Part shown: in pieces, positions 33,988 to 43,594 of the stretch | Numbering within the stretch: the first letter of the stretch is position 1 | Layout of the letters: each line of letters begins with the position of its first letter | From: Acinetobacter gerneri DSM 14967 = CIP 107464 = MTCC 9824 | Lineage (GTDB): Bacteria; Pseudomonadota; Gammaproteobacteria; Pseudomonadales; Moraxellaceae | DNA length: 64,000 nucleotides | NCBI RefSeq assembly: GCF_000368565.1 | Contig: NZ_KB849549.1 | Coordinates: forward strand, 1 to 64,000 | Direction: 5' to 3' | Program-made: the position numbers and the translations under genes | The notes under the pieces: generated by a model | Told to the model about the DNA's origin: nothing | The model's database searches: none | The model's input: only the letters and a program-made list of their open reading frames with translations

Positions 33988-36411
33988 ATGAAAAATTGGG
34001 TAGATCCTGAAGCAAAAGCAGAAGCTGAGCGTTACGACAATCCTATTCCCAGCCGTACTCTTATTTTAGAGACGATAGAACAATTAAAAGCACCTCAGTC
34101 ACATGCGGACTTAGTTGAAAAGTTTGAAATTGCTGATCAAAAAAGTATAGATGCTCTCAGCCATCGTTTAAGTGCGATGGTTCGTGATGGTCAGCTGATG
34201 AAAGATGGTTTTAAATTTGATTTGATGGCAGCGCAGCCGACCCATGATGCGACTGTTTATATCAATTCAAAAGGTTTAGGCGTAGCCAGTCTAGATGGCT
34301 CGCGCGATGAGATGCTCCTACCTGAACGTGAACTGCGTTTGGTCTTTCATGGCGATCGCATTAAAGTTCAACAGACTTCTGTGGATCGTAAAGGAAAAGC
34401 TTGGGGCTATATCACTGAAGTTGTGCAGCGTCGTGTCAAACAGTTGATTGGTAAATTGGAGATCTATGATGGTGAATATTTTATTCAACCTTCAAATCCA
34501 AATGCGCATCAACCGATTACCTTAGAAAAAGAACTCATCGAACATGCCAAAGCAAATGTTGGTGAGGCTTTACGTGTAGAAATTGATGATTATCCAACAC
34601 GTGAAGAGCTGGCAACCGGTCATATTATCCAGTCTATGGCGGATAAAGCGGATACTGAAATTATCATTCCGCAAACCATTTTAGAATATGGCTTGCCTTA
34701 TGAGTTTCCTGAAGAAGTCATCAAAGAAGCTGAAAGCTTTAAAGAGCCAAGTGCAGCAGATCGTAAAGGTCGTATAGATTTACGTGATTTACCATTGGTC
34801 ACTATTGATGGTGAAGATGCTCGTGACTTTGATGATGCTGTCTATGCAGAAAAACGTCCGGGTGGTGGTTATCGTGTCGTAGTTGCGATTGCAGATGTCA
34901 GCCATTATGTGCGTCTTGGTAAGCCTCTTGATGATGAAGCGCAAGAGCGTGGTACTTCTGTATATTTCCCACATTTTGTTTTACCAATGTTGCCAGAAGC
35001 ATTGTCTAACGGCTTGTGTTCACTCAATCCAAATGTAGATCGTCTATGTATGGTTTGTGATCTCAATCTCTCTCGTGCGGGTCGTGTCACAGGTTTTGAG
35101 TTCTACCCTTCTGTGATGCATTCAAAAGCACGTTTGACTTATACTCAAGTTGCGCAATATTTTGACGGCGATAGCCAAGCCGTTCCAGAAGATCGTGAAG
35201 TTCGTAAGTCGCTCAATACTTTATTTCAAATGTATCAAGTGCTCAAAGGTCTACGCGCACAGCGTCATGCGATGGAATTTGAAACCATCGAGACTTATAT
35301 GACATTTGATGAACTCGGTGGTATTGATCAAATCCTACCTCGTTCACGTAATGAAGCACATAAACTCATTGAAGAATGTATGCTTCTCGCCAACGTTGCA
35401 GCAGCAGAATATTCTCTTAAAAATGAAATTCCGATGTTGTATCGTGTGCATGAACCACCTGAGTTTTCACGTATTCAAAAAGTTCGTGATTTTGTTAAAT
35501 TGCTCGGATTGAAATTCCCAGAACAACCAACTCAAGCGGACTATCAAGCTGTTATTGAAGCAACTAAAGACCGTATTGATGCGCCAAGTATTCATGCTGT
35601 ATTGCTTCGTTCCATGATGCAAGCGTTTTATGGTGCAAAAAATGCAGGGCACTTTGGTTTGGCTTATGATGCTTATACGCACTTTACTTCGCCAATTCGT
35701 CGTTATCCTGATTTGCTTTTACACCGTGCAATCAAAGCCCATTTAGCTCAAAAACCTTATCCGCTTTCTGGCGCAGCGCTTGATGATGCTGGTGAACATT
35801 TCTCACAAACCGAACGTCGTGCCGATGAAGCGTCTCGCTCAGTCACCTCTTGGTTGAAATGTCATTATATGCAGCAGCATTTGGGTGAAGAGTTTGTCGG
35901 GGTCATCAGTGCCGTAACCGAATTTGGTTTATTTGTCACATTAAAAGACTTGTATGTCGATGGCATGATCCATGTTAGCCAACTTGGCGATGACTTCTTT
36001 GTTTATGATCAAGCCAGCCAGAGTTTGGTTGGTCAAAATCGTGGACAAATTTTCGGCTTGGGTGATGAAGTTAAAATCAAAGTTGCAGGGGTTAACCTCG
36101 AAGAACGTAAAATTGATTTTGAACTTTTACAACAACTTAGCCACGCTGGTCGAGTAATTCGCAGTCGAGCTCCTCGTGTTGCCAAAGCAACGACCAAAGA
36201 AGAAGTGTTTGGTAAAGCCAAGGCTCCCGAGTCCAATCTAAGTACCGATGGTGAAAAGCCTGTTCGTAAGAAAAAATCAAAGAACAAGGCAAGTTCTTAT
36301 GGCAAAAAACCAGCTAAAAACGCTGCTGTAAAAGCAGAGAGCAAAGCTAAAGATAAGCCTAAGAAAAAAGTGAAAAAGAAAAAATCCAATGCTAAAACTC
36401 GTACCGAGTAA
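33988..36411 (+). CDS. rnr: Ribonuclease R
   Basis: It is a 3'-5' exoribonuclease that degrades structured RNA, acts in tRNA/rRNA quality control and in trans-translation. The order is an N-terminal helix-turn-helix region, cold-shock domains, the RNB catalytic core (LVTIDGEDARDFDDAVYAEK with the metal-binding Asp cluster, about residues 270-289), an S1 domain (FVGVISAVTEFGLFVTLKD) and a Lys-rich tail of about 60 residues. I set the start at ATG 33988 with AAAGG ahead; an in-frame ATG at 33949 would add 13 residues. It is about 807 residues long. Confidence 0.95.
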   Translation: MKNWVDPEAKAEAERYDNPIPSRTLILETIEQLKAPQSHADLVEKFEIADQKSIDALSHRLSAMVRDGQLMKDGFKFDLMAAQPTHDATVYINSKGLGVASLDGSRDEMLLPERELRLVFHGDRIKVQQTSVDRKGKAWGYITEVVQRRVKQLIGKLEIYDGEYFIQPSNPNAHQPITLEKELIEHAKANVGEALRVEIDDYPTREELATGHIIQSMADKADTEIIIPQTILEYGLPYEFPEEVIKEAESFKEPSAADRKGRIDLRDLPLVTIDGEDARDFDDAVYAEKRPGGGYRVVVAIADVSHYVRLGKPLDDEAQERGTSVYFPHFVLPMLPEALSNGLCSLNPNVDRLCMVCDLNLSRAGRVTGFEFYPSVMHSKARLTYTQVAQYFDGDSQAVPEDREVRKSLNTLFQMYQVLKGLRAQRHAMEFETIETYMTFDELGGIDQILPRSRNEAHKLIEECMLLANVAAAEYSLKNEIPMLYRVHEPPEFSRIQKVRDFVKLLGLKFPEQPTQADYQAVIEATKDRIDAPSIHAVLLRSMMQAFYGAKNAGHFGLAYDAYTHFTSPIRRYPDLLLHRAIKAHLAQKPYPLSGAALDDAGEHFSQTERRADEASRSVTSWLKCHYMQQHLGEEFVGVISAVTEFGLFVTLKDLYVDGMIHVSQLGDDFFVYDQASQSLVGQNRGQIFGLGDEVKIKVAGVNLEERKIDFELLQQLSHAGRVIRSRAPRVAKATTKEEVFGKAKAPESNLSTDGEKPVRKKKSKNKASSYGKKPAKNAAVKAESKAKDKPKKKVKKKKSNAKTRTE

Positions 36412-36442
36412 TGGATCTTTCACTAAAACAGTTTGATTAAAT

Positions 36443-36468
36443 AAAAAGCTTCTTTCGAGAAGCTTTTT
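36443..36468 (+). terminator. rnr terminator
   Basis: An 11-bp stem, AAAAAGCTTCT with AGAAGCTTTTT, is closed by a stable TTCG tetraloop. Confidence 0.93.
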
Positions 36469-36732
36469 ATTTGGCTGTAATCTTATACCCTTCCATCACA
36501 AAGCATGATGTAACACACAGTTTTTAGGACAAGCAGTCGTTATTCGAACCAACCAATCTAAAATACAAATATAGTTGTCCTTTTATTGCTCAATATGCAA
36601 ACCAATAATTTATTTGAGTAATAGATTTGTTATGAATAGATAATTAATTGCTAATTTAAAATAAATTCTCTTGATTTTTAACATAAATGTCCACACATTG
36701 ATCTTAATCTTAGAATTTTTGGCAGAATAGAT
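36469..36732. other. AT-rich intergenic region
   Basis: Beyond the rnr terminator there is no reading frame, repeat or structured element that I can support. The promoter of prlC should be here. Confidence 0.5.
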
Positions 36733-38772
36733 ATGACATTAGAAAAGGCAACTTTGCCAGTTCCTGCATTTGATCAAATCACCTTGCAGGATTTAAAAAA
36801 ACAGATTGAAAATTGTATTTCTCAGGGGCAGTCTTTTTTAGATCAATTAACGCATGTTGCCGTTGAAGCAAAAGAACAATTACAAGTTTTAGAACAAGTG
36901 GATCATTTAGAAAATGATTTAAATGAAGCATGGGGTGTGCTTTCTCATTTAAATGCAGTGATGAACAATCCTGAAACACGTGAGCTTTATCAGTCTTTAT
37001 TACCTGGGCTAAGTGAATACTACACCCAGCTCGGTCAGCACAAAGTTTTATTTGAAACTTATCAAAATATTGCTGATAGCCAAACTATGCAATCTTTGTC
37101 TGAAGCTCAGCAAAGTGCGATTCGTTTAGCATTACGTGATTTTAAACTTTCAGGTGTGGCACTTGAGGGTGAAGCTCAAAAACGTTATGCAGAAATTTCA
37201 GCTCGTTTATCTGAACTTTCATCTAACTTTTCCAATAATGTTTTAGATGCAACTCAAGCATTCAGCAAAAACTTAGATCAAGATCAATTGAAAGGTTTAC
37301 CTGAAAGTGCTGTTGCATTATTAAAGCAACTGGGTGAGCAAAAAGGTTCTGATCAAGCTGTGGCAACCTTAGACATTCCATCTTATCTTGCCATTATGAC
37401 CTATGCAGATGACCGTCAATTACGCGAAGATTTGCATAAAGCTTATACGACTCGCGCCTCAGATCAATCCGATCATCCAGAATTTGACAATACACCGATC
37501 ATGGAAGAAATCCTTGCGCTGCGCCAAGAAATGGCAAATCTGCTCGGGTTCAGCAACTTCGCAGAATATTCTCTAGCAAGTAAAATGGCACCAGATGTTG
37601 CAACAGTCCACCAATTTTTAGTGGATTTGGCTGAACATGCACGCCAACCTGCTTTAAAGGAAATTGAAGATCTTAAAGCGATTGCAGCCAAAGATGAAAT
37701 ACAAGAAATCCGTCCATGGGACACCGCTTATTATTCAGAAAAATTGAAACAGCAACAATTCAATTTATCTCAAGAAAGCTTAAAACCTTACTTCCCTGCT
37801 CCTAAAATCATTCAAGGTTTGTTTGCCATTGTTAAGCGTTTATATGGCATTCAAGTGATCGAACGTCAGGCACCTGTATGGCATCCTGATGCACATTATT
37901 ATGAAATCGAAGATCATGGTCAGGTGATTGGTGGTTTTTATTTTGATCTCTATGCAAGAAGTGGAAAACGTGGTGGTGCATGGATGAGCGGTTTCCGTTC
38001 GCGCATGCAAACCACATCTGGCTTGCAAAAACCCATCTGTTATATGGTCTGCAACTTCACACCACCTGTAGGTGATCAGCCTGCACTATTAACTCATGAT
38101 GAATTGGTCACCATTTTCCATGAATTTGGTCATGGCCTACATCATATGTTAACTGAGGTAGATAATATTGCGGTGGCTGGAACGCACGGCGTTGCTTGGG
38201 ATGCAGTAGAGTTACCAAGTCAGTTTATGGAATTTTGGACTTGGGACAAAGAAAGCTTAGATTGTTTGAGTGAGCATATCGAAACTCAAGCTGTTTTGCC
38301 AAATGAATTGCTAAAAGCATTACTTGATGCTCGTTTTTTCCAATCTGGGATGCATACCTTACGTCAAATTGAATTTGCTATGTTTGATTTAAATATTCAT
38401 AAACAAACACCTGCATTGACGGCGACTCAAATTCAAGAGACTTTAAATGACATTCGCAGTCATTACTCAGTCTCTCCAACGACACCGAGCAACCGTTTCC
38501 AAAATAGTTTTAGCCATATTTTTGCAGGTGGTTATGCTGCTGGATATTATTCATATAAATGGGCAGAAGTTTTAGCAAGCGATGCTTTTGACCGTTTTGA
38601 AAATGAAGGTATCTTTAACAAAGAAACAGGACAAGCATTCCGTGATGCTATTCTTGCCGTTGGCGGAAAAGATACTGCTCTCGAAGCTTTTGTGCATTTC
38701 CGTGGTCGTGAACCAAAAATAGATGCTCTACTACGTCATCAAGGTTGGACGAACAATACTAAAAGTGCTTAA
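36733..38772 (+). CDS. prlC: Oligopeptidase A (M3 metallopeptidase)
   Basis: It is a cytoplasmic zinc endopeptidase that degrades signal-peptide and other short peptides. The HEXXH zinc motif is TIFHEFGHGLHHML at about residues 459-472; the downstream Glu ligand is in the block VAWDAVELPSQFMEFW (about 491-506). At 679 residues it matches E. coli PrlC (680). The start is not marked by a strong ribosome-binding site. yheV follows after 37 bp and is probably cotranscribed. Confidence 0.95.
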   Translation: MTLEKATLPVPAFDQITLQDLKKQIENCISQGQSFLDQLTHVAVEAKEQLQVLEQVDHLENDLNEAWGVLSHLNAVMNNPETRELYQSLLPGLSEYYTQLGQHKVLFETYQNIADSQTMQSLSEAQQSAIRLALRDFKLSGVALEGEAQKRYAEISARLSELSSNFSNNVLDATQAFSKNLDQDQLKGLPESAVALLKQLGEQKGSDQAVATLDIPSYLAIMTYADDRQLREDLHKAYTTRASDQSDHPEFDNTPIMEEILALRQEMANLLGFSNFAEYSLASKMAPDVATVHQFLVDLAEHARQPALKEIEDLKAIAAKDEIQEIRPWDTAYYSEKLKQQQFNLSQESLKPYFPAPKIIQGLFAIVKRLYGIQVIERQAPVWHPDAHYYEIEDHGQVIGGFYFDLYARSGKRGGAWMSGFRSRMQTTSGLQKPICYMVCNFTPPVGDQPALLTHDELVTIFHEFGHGLHHMLTEVDNIAVAGTHGVAWDAVELPSQFMEFWTWDKESLDCLSEHIETQAVLPNELLKALLDARFFQSGMHTLRQIEFAMFDLNIHKQTPALTATQIQETLNDIRSHYSVSPTTPSNRFQNSFSHIFAGGYAAGYYSYKWAEVLASDAFDRFENEGIFNKETGQAFRDAILAVGGKDTALEAFVHFRGREPKIDALLRHQGWTNNTKSA

Positions 38773-38809
38773 AATAGTGCTTGAATTTAATTAATCAGTG
38801 GTCAATCGA

Positions 38810-39022
38810 ATGAATATCAAAAAGCGTTTCATCGCGGGTGTAAAATGTCCAAAATGTGAGGCGCTTGATCGGATCGTGATGTTGACCACTGGAGATGCGG
38901 AATGGATTGAATGCATCGAGTGTGGCTATTCTGAAAATCGTCCTACGCATGTCGAAGTACAACAAGAACCTGCAACACCTGATGAAATTGGGGTCATTCA
39001 ATTTAAACCGCGTCCAAAATAA
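38810..39022 (+). CDS. yheV: YheV family zinc-ribbon protein
   Basis: The 70-residue protein matches YheV: it opens MNIKKRFIAGVKCPKCEA and continues with ECIECGYSE, so two CxxC pairs make a zinc ribbon. The tail ends GVIQFKPRPK. The start is ATG 38810 rather than the upstream GTG 38798, because YheV proteins begin right before KKRFIAG. The function is unknown; the context downstream of prlC is the only clue. Confidence 0.88.
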   Translation: MNIKKRFIAGVKCPKCEALDRIVMLTTGDAEWIECIECGYSENRPTHVEVQQEPATPDEIGVIQFKPRPK

Positions 39023-39035
39023 AACAGGATAAAAA

Positions 39036-39491
39036 ATGACGCAGAGCAAGCCAAACCAATCTTATTTAATTTGGTGGATTCTTGGGGTTTTAAGTATTTT
39101 TACATTGGGGATAACTACATATTTTTACTGGACTGAGCCTGCTCAACAAAATGAGCAAGCCCAGCAAAGTCGTGCCCAAAAAACAACGCAAAAAAATCTC
39201 ACGCATGAGCAAGCAACTATTGGAGCATCAAACGTAACAACTCAAGGTATGGATGCTTCATCCAATACAGCTCTAGTCGATGAGAAAATCATTGAACAAA
39301 CTATTCCACAAAATGAAAGCTTAGCAAAAGATGAGCTTGCCAAACTCAAAGACATCCAAACTCAGCTCGATCAGCAAACGATGAGTTTAAATGCTCAGCA
39401 CCAAGATGCAGACCAACTGATCAAGCTTAAACAAGAACAAATTAAATTACTCGAAGCCCAATTGGCTCAATCACAAAAACCCATATCCTAA
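39036..39491 (+). CDS. Single-pass membrane protein with a coiled-coil tail
   Basis: The 151-residue protein has one membrane helix near the N-terminus (about residues 10-32, YLIWWILGVLSIFTLGITTY). The rest is hydrophilic, Gln/Ala/Lys-rich, and becomes a predicted coiled coil in the last 50 residues (LAKLKDIQTQLDQQ, LIKLKQEQIKLLEAQL). It starts 13 bp after yheV, so an operon prlC-yheV-this gene is likely. No family is recognised. Confidence 0.7.
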   Translation: MTQSKPNQSYLIWWILGVLSIFTLGITTYFYWTEPAQQNEQAQQSRAQKTTQKNLTHEQATIGASNVTTQGMDASSNTALVDEKIIEQTIPQNESLAKDELAKLKDIQTQLDQQTMSLNAQHQDADQLIKLKQEQIKLLEAQLAQSQKPIS

Positions 39492-39587
39492 GGATAAAGT
39501 TTTTCATAAGGATGAAGATTTTCATATTGTGAGATTTAAGTAATATTTTTTGTTAGTATAAAAATACTGAACTTAGATCTCACGATC

Positions 39588-40463
39588 ATGCAATTATCTA
39601 CTGGCAATCGTCCACTCATTCAAGCCATTTGTTGTCTGACCCTATCCGCTTTTTTATTTTCAATCATGGGGGTCTGCATCCGCTTTGCATCACAAAGTGT
39701 AGACAACTATAGCATTGTATTTTTTCGCAATTTTGTCGGTATTTTCATTTTTCTACCTTTGATTTTCAATAAAGGAACTGCTTTTTTTAAAACCGAAAAA
39801 TTGTGGATGCATACTTGGCGTTCTGTGATCGGTTTAGCTGCAATGTATGGTTTTTTCTATGCAATCGCGCATTTAAAACTTTCCAATGCCGTGGTATTTA
39901 CCTATTCATCGCCTATTTTTATTCCATTGATAGCGTGGTTATTTTTAAAAGAAAAAATTACAAAGTCCATGCTACTTGCCGCAGCTTTAGGTTTGCTCGG
40001 TGTGGTTTTTGTCGCTAAACCTGATGATGGTTTATTTAATATCATTTCACTGATTGGAATGAGTGCTAGCTTTTTGGCAGCGATGGCTTTTGTGACTGTC
40101 CGAGCATTGACCAATACTGAACCGCCTGAACGTATCGTATTTTATTTTTGTATGATCGGTAGTCTGATTTCTGCCATTCCTATGTTTTGGATGTGGCGAC
40201 CTTATACATGGCATGAACTTGCCCTGTTGATTGGTGCAGGTTTATTGGCAAATATCAGCCAGATTTTTATGTCTTATGCATACAAGCTCGCACCCGCGGG
40301 ACAAATCGGACCAATCAATTATATCGCTATCATTTTTGCAGGAACTTGGGGCTTTTTGTTTTGGGGTGAATTGCCTGATCACTATAGTCTGTTTGGTTTT
40401 GGATTTATTATCTTGGCAATCATTATCTGTAGCCCATGGATACAAAATAAATTGCGAAATTGA
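39588..40463 (+). CDS. EamA/DMT family transporter
   Basis: It is a ten-helix DMT permease of 291 residues. Two EamA repeats are evident: ICCLTLSAFLFSIMGVCIRF at the start, and SLIGMSASFLAAMAFVTVRA in the second half. FTYSSPIFIPLIAWLFLKEK is a typical end-of-repeat block. The substrate is unknown; the sequence type is similar to S-adenosylmethionine/RhaT-like members. It is separated from the gene upstream by 96 bp and followed by a terminator. Confidence 0.87.
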   Translation: MQLSTGNRPLIQAICCLTLSAFLFSIMGVCIRFASQSVDNYSIVFFRNFVGIFIFLPLIFNKGTAFFKTEKLWMHTWRSVIGLAAMYGFFYAIAHLKLSNAVVFTYSSPIFIPLIAWLFLKEKITKSMLLAAALGLLGVVFVAKPDDGLFNIISLIGMSASFLAAMAFVTVRALTNTEPPERIVFYFCMIGSLISAIPMFWMWRPYTWHELALLIGAGLLANISQIFMSYAYKLAPAGQIGPINYIAIIFAGTWGFLFWGELPDHYSLFGFGFIILAIIICSPWIQNKLRN

Positions 40464-40534
40464 TTTAGCTTTATTTTATAAGGCAAAATTTTTAAAGAAC
40501 TGGATTATTTCAAAACTTAAAAAAAAACATCAAA

Positions 40535-40554
40535 AAAGCGCCCTAAGGCGCTTT
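40535..40554 (-). terminator. Bidirectional terminator
   Basis: The stem AAAGCGCC / GGCGCTTT with the loop CTAA is flanked by an A-run on its left, so it ends the minus-strand TRAP gene best, and possibly the DMT gene on the other strand. Confidence 0.85.
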
Positions 40555-40569
40555 CTTTGTACTTAAATT

Positions 40570-42765
40570 TTATTGATACCAACCAAACAATTTCAAGAAA
40601 TATGGTGCGTAAGTCACGATCAATAATGATGGGAATAACACCATGATTGGAAGTAGCCAACGTTCATAACGATAATAGAACTTGGTATATTTGGCTTTTG
40701 CTTCTGCATCAGCGGCGGCGACTTCTTCATCCCCGACCGAGAGCCTCGTTAAGAGATGGTTCAATGCCACAGGTGGTGTTACATAACCAAATTCAAATGC
40801 AACCAACACAATCATCCAGAAATGGATCGGATGGATACCATTGTCAAATGCCACAGGTGCAATCGTACCAGCAACCAAAATTACCGCACCAAATGGATCG
40901 GTACACATTCCAATAATCGCAAGCAATAACGCCATAAATCCTAAGGTAATCAAAATACTACCAAGATGTGTCGGGATCATGGTCACAAGCTCTGAACGCT
41001 CAATCAGACCTGCCATACTTGCAGACAATGCCATCAAGATAATCAATGCACCGATATGTCCAACTGTTTCAGCAGTTGCAAAACGAATTGCCCCACCAAA
41101 ACCACGACGGTTACTTTCATCATTTGCACTATGCTCACGCATAAATGCAGATTGTTTGGCATGTTCTTCTGCCAAAGCGCTCACTGGCTGTGGTTGAGTA
41201 TTGATTTTATGTGCAAAGATCTTATCAAATAAAACATAAGCTAAAAGAATAAACGGCAACATCACAGGTGCTGTAAATTCATCCATTTTCGTATCAAGAC
41301 CATAGCGATAAATTGCAATCACCGCAATTGTGATCAAGACATAAGGAATAACCGGAATCAAAGCTTTGATCATGCCTGGAACAGCAACTTTAGGCGAGTT
41401 GATACGGAATTTTTGATCCGCAAACATCAAAGACACACCCAAGAACACAAATGCTGTCAACCAGAATACATAGATACCGTGGTTGAATAATTCATCCGAA
41501 GTGACATGGCGGCTATCTAACATCGAAATCAAGATCACCAATAGACACGGACGAATCACTACACCAAGCGAACCAGACATAGCCGATACAGCTAAGGCAT
41601 ATTGACGACGTGCACCAGAGTTCCACACTTCTTTATAGATAATTGCACCCGCCGCGATAACGAAGATCCCTGAAGCCCCTGTATATGCTGTAGGAATCGC
41701 AGCTGCAATCAAAATCAACCAAGTTAATGTTTCAGGCGCAAGATTCCAAGGACGTAAAATGCCTAAGAATAAATCCATCACACGCGTTTGCGTTAACAAC
41801 ATACCTGCCCAGATAAACAGTGCCAATTTCAAGAAAATATCAGCAAATTCAGTCAACTGACCAAGATAGATCCCTTGACCCATTGGATAGTCCATCGCAA
41901 AGATAAACATCAAACCAGTCAAGATCGCCATATAGGCATAAAGTGGAACAGAGAGTAAGGCTAATCCTAAACTTCCACCCTCTTTTTTCGGTGCAGGTGG
42001 CTTGACCAAATGAGTCAAACTAATCAGGGTCAGTACTGCAAATAGAATCATCCATAGCCAGTACACTGCCAAAGTTTCAAAGGTTGAAGTTACCCCTGAA
42101 TTGATTACCGATTCATATTGTTTATAAACAGAAAAGGTCAATAAAGCATTACCAAACACCATAAATCCGGAGTAAACCGAATAGTCTATTTTGGTGGTTG
42201 GAGGACGTAATCCGATATGATGCATTTTCACTGATGCTGTAATGGCTGAGAACACCACCATTAAAATCAGAATCAATACTTTATTATCTACACCAAATTT
42301 AAATACACCGAAGAATGTCGTTTCAAATGTTCGATAAGGTCGAATGGATGGATGATCATCCATATATTTGACCGCTTTATCATAGAAAACATATTTTTCT
42401 TCACACTGCTGCTGAGCCGCGAGTACAGATTGGCGTACATCAGATTCAGAAGCTTTACCAAAAATATCAGCAAACTCATCACCCGAATTTTGCTTCATCT
42501 GCTCTTGTACAAGCGCATCAATATTTGGATGACGGTCACATGTTGGCTTTGTGGGTTCAGCACGCAAGAATGAATACTGTATCCCACTCGGTGGATCACC
42601 GTATAAACGCTCACCAATACGCAATAATTGCCCATGGATCATTTCGCCCGTACCGATGACCAAAGTTAAAAGTAAGAGAATAAGAATGACGAATGTGGAA
42701 ATCCACTCATTCCATATATAACTGATGAGACCCGATCCTGATCTCTTTTCTTCATTAACTTGCAT
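40570..42765 (-). CDS. TRAP transporter large permease with an N-terminal DctQ-like extension
   Basis: The C-terminal ~430 residues are the DctM-type TRAP permease (for example IPTAYTGASGIFVIAAGAII and GMCTDPFGAVILVAGTIAP). Ahead of it are a first membrane helix, a soluble stretch of about 110 residues, and four more helices, which together could replace the small DctQ subunit. So it would be a fused permease of 731 residues. TRAP systems use a periplasmic DctP binding protein; none is in the window. The substrate is likely a carboxylate or sulfonate-type compound, unknown here. Confidence 0.85.
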   Translation of the reverse strand: MQVNEEKRSGSGLISYIWNEWISTFVILILLLLTLVIGTGEMIHGQLLRIGERLYGDPPSGIQYSFLRAEPTKPTCDRHPNIDALVQEQMKQNSGDEFADIFGKASESDVRQSVLAAQQQCEEKYVFYDKAVKYMDDHPSIRPYRTFETTFFGVFKFGVDNKVLILILMVVFSAITASVKMHHIGLRPPTTKIDYSVYSGFMVFGNALLTFSVYKQYESVINSGVTSTFETLAVYWLWMILFAVLTLISLTHLVKPPAPKKEGGSLGLALLSVPLYAYMAILTGLMFIFAMDYPMGQGIYLGQLTEFADIFLKLALFIWAGMLLTQTRVMDLFLGILRPWNLAPETLTWLILIAAAIPTAYTGASGIFVIAAGAIIYKEVWNSGARRQYALAVSAMSGSLGVVIRPCLLVILISMLDSRHVTSDELFNHGIYVFWLTAFVFLGVSLMFADQKFRINSPKVAVPGMIKALIPVIPYVLITIAVIAIYRYGLDTKMDEFTAPVMLPFILLAYVLFDKIFAHKINTQPQPVSALAEEHAKQSAFMREHSANDESNRRGFGGAIRFATAETVGHIGALIILMALSASMAGLIERSELVTMIPTHLGSILITLGFMALLLAIIGMCTDPFGAVILVAGTIAPVAFDNGIHPIHFWMIVLVAFEFGYVTPPVALNHLLTRLSVGDEEVAAADAEAKAKYTKFYYRYERWLLPIMVLFPSLLIVTYAPYFLKLFGWYQ

Positions 42766-42939
42766 GTCTGTTCCACTTTTTTTTATTCGCCATCACAAAA
42801 TTAATGTATTTGTTTGTGCGATGTTATCCTTGATTATGAGAATTACTTCTCACAAGCATCCTTTTTATCCATGCTTAAATTTGCACCAATTCATGGGCAA
42901 ATTTAATGACAAATTTCACATTTTTTAAGGTTTTTTATG

Positions 42940-43521
42940 TCAACCGTTCATCTTTAACTGCTTGTGTTTATAAAATAAATAGGAGACAGCAATGATACTT
43001 GCCCAAATCACACCCCATAAATGCGCCTGAACCAGCACAGGGCTACCAATCAATTTCGCAGTACCAAGTTGTCCGAATTTTTGTTCCCAAGCGATTTTAA
43101 TCACTACCAGTACAATCACTAAAAGCGCAAACTTTCTTTCATTTTTTTGATCGAAATATATGATCGCTGCAAAAATATATAAACCGTGTAATACCCCTGA
43201 AAGTCCTGCATAGGCCTGTATTTCAGGATAAATAAAATAAAACGTTAAACTTAAAAGCGGCGCAATGATCATCAGCAGGCAAAAATAAGTTTTGTTTTTA
43301 ATTTGCGGAAAAATATAAGGTAAACAAGCAAATGCCAGCATATTTAAAAGATAGTGTATCCACCCAACATGCACCCAATGACCTGTCCACAAACGCCAAG
43401 CTTCGAACCATATTTTTGATTTTAGATAAATAAAATCTGGCTGAAAAATCTGTAAAACTGCTGAAATAAAGGCACATACCACAATCAAAAAAAACTTAGA
43501 CTGTATGATTGATTGTGGCAT
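42940..43521 (-). CDS. Rhombosortase-type rhomboid protease
   Basis: It is a 193-residue integral membrane serine protease. The catalytic motif GLSGVLHGLY (Ser and a nearby His) is at about residues 105-114, and the second His is in VQAHLWGVIW (about 168). Such short rhomboids of the RrtA type process GlyGly-CTERM proteins. No such C-terminal tag was seen on a protein in the window, so the substrate is elsewhere. Six membrane helices can be counted. It is next to the lipoprotein gene at 43595-44716. Confidence 0.85.
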   Translation of the reverse strand: MPQSIIQSKFFLIVVCAFISAVLQIFQPDFIYLKSKIWFEAWRLWTGHWVHVGWIHYLLNMLAFACLPYIFPQIKNKTYFCLLMIIAPLLSLTFYFIYPEIQAYAGLSGVLHGLYIFAAIIYFDQKNERKFALLVIVLVVIKIAWEQKFGQLGTAKLIGSPVLVQAHLWGVIWASIIAVSYLFYKHKQLKMNG

Positions 43522-43594
43522 GCAATGTTTCTCATCTTTTTCGTGATGCCCTATTTAAAAATAAGGCACTTAGAAATAGTTTGGATTTTATAAA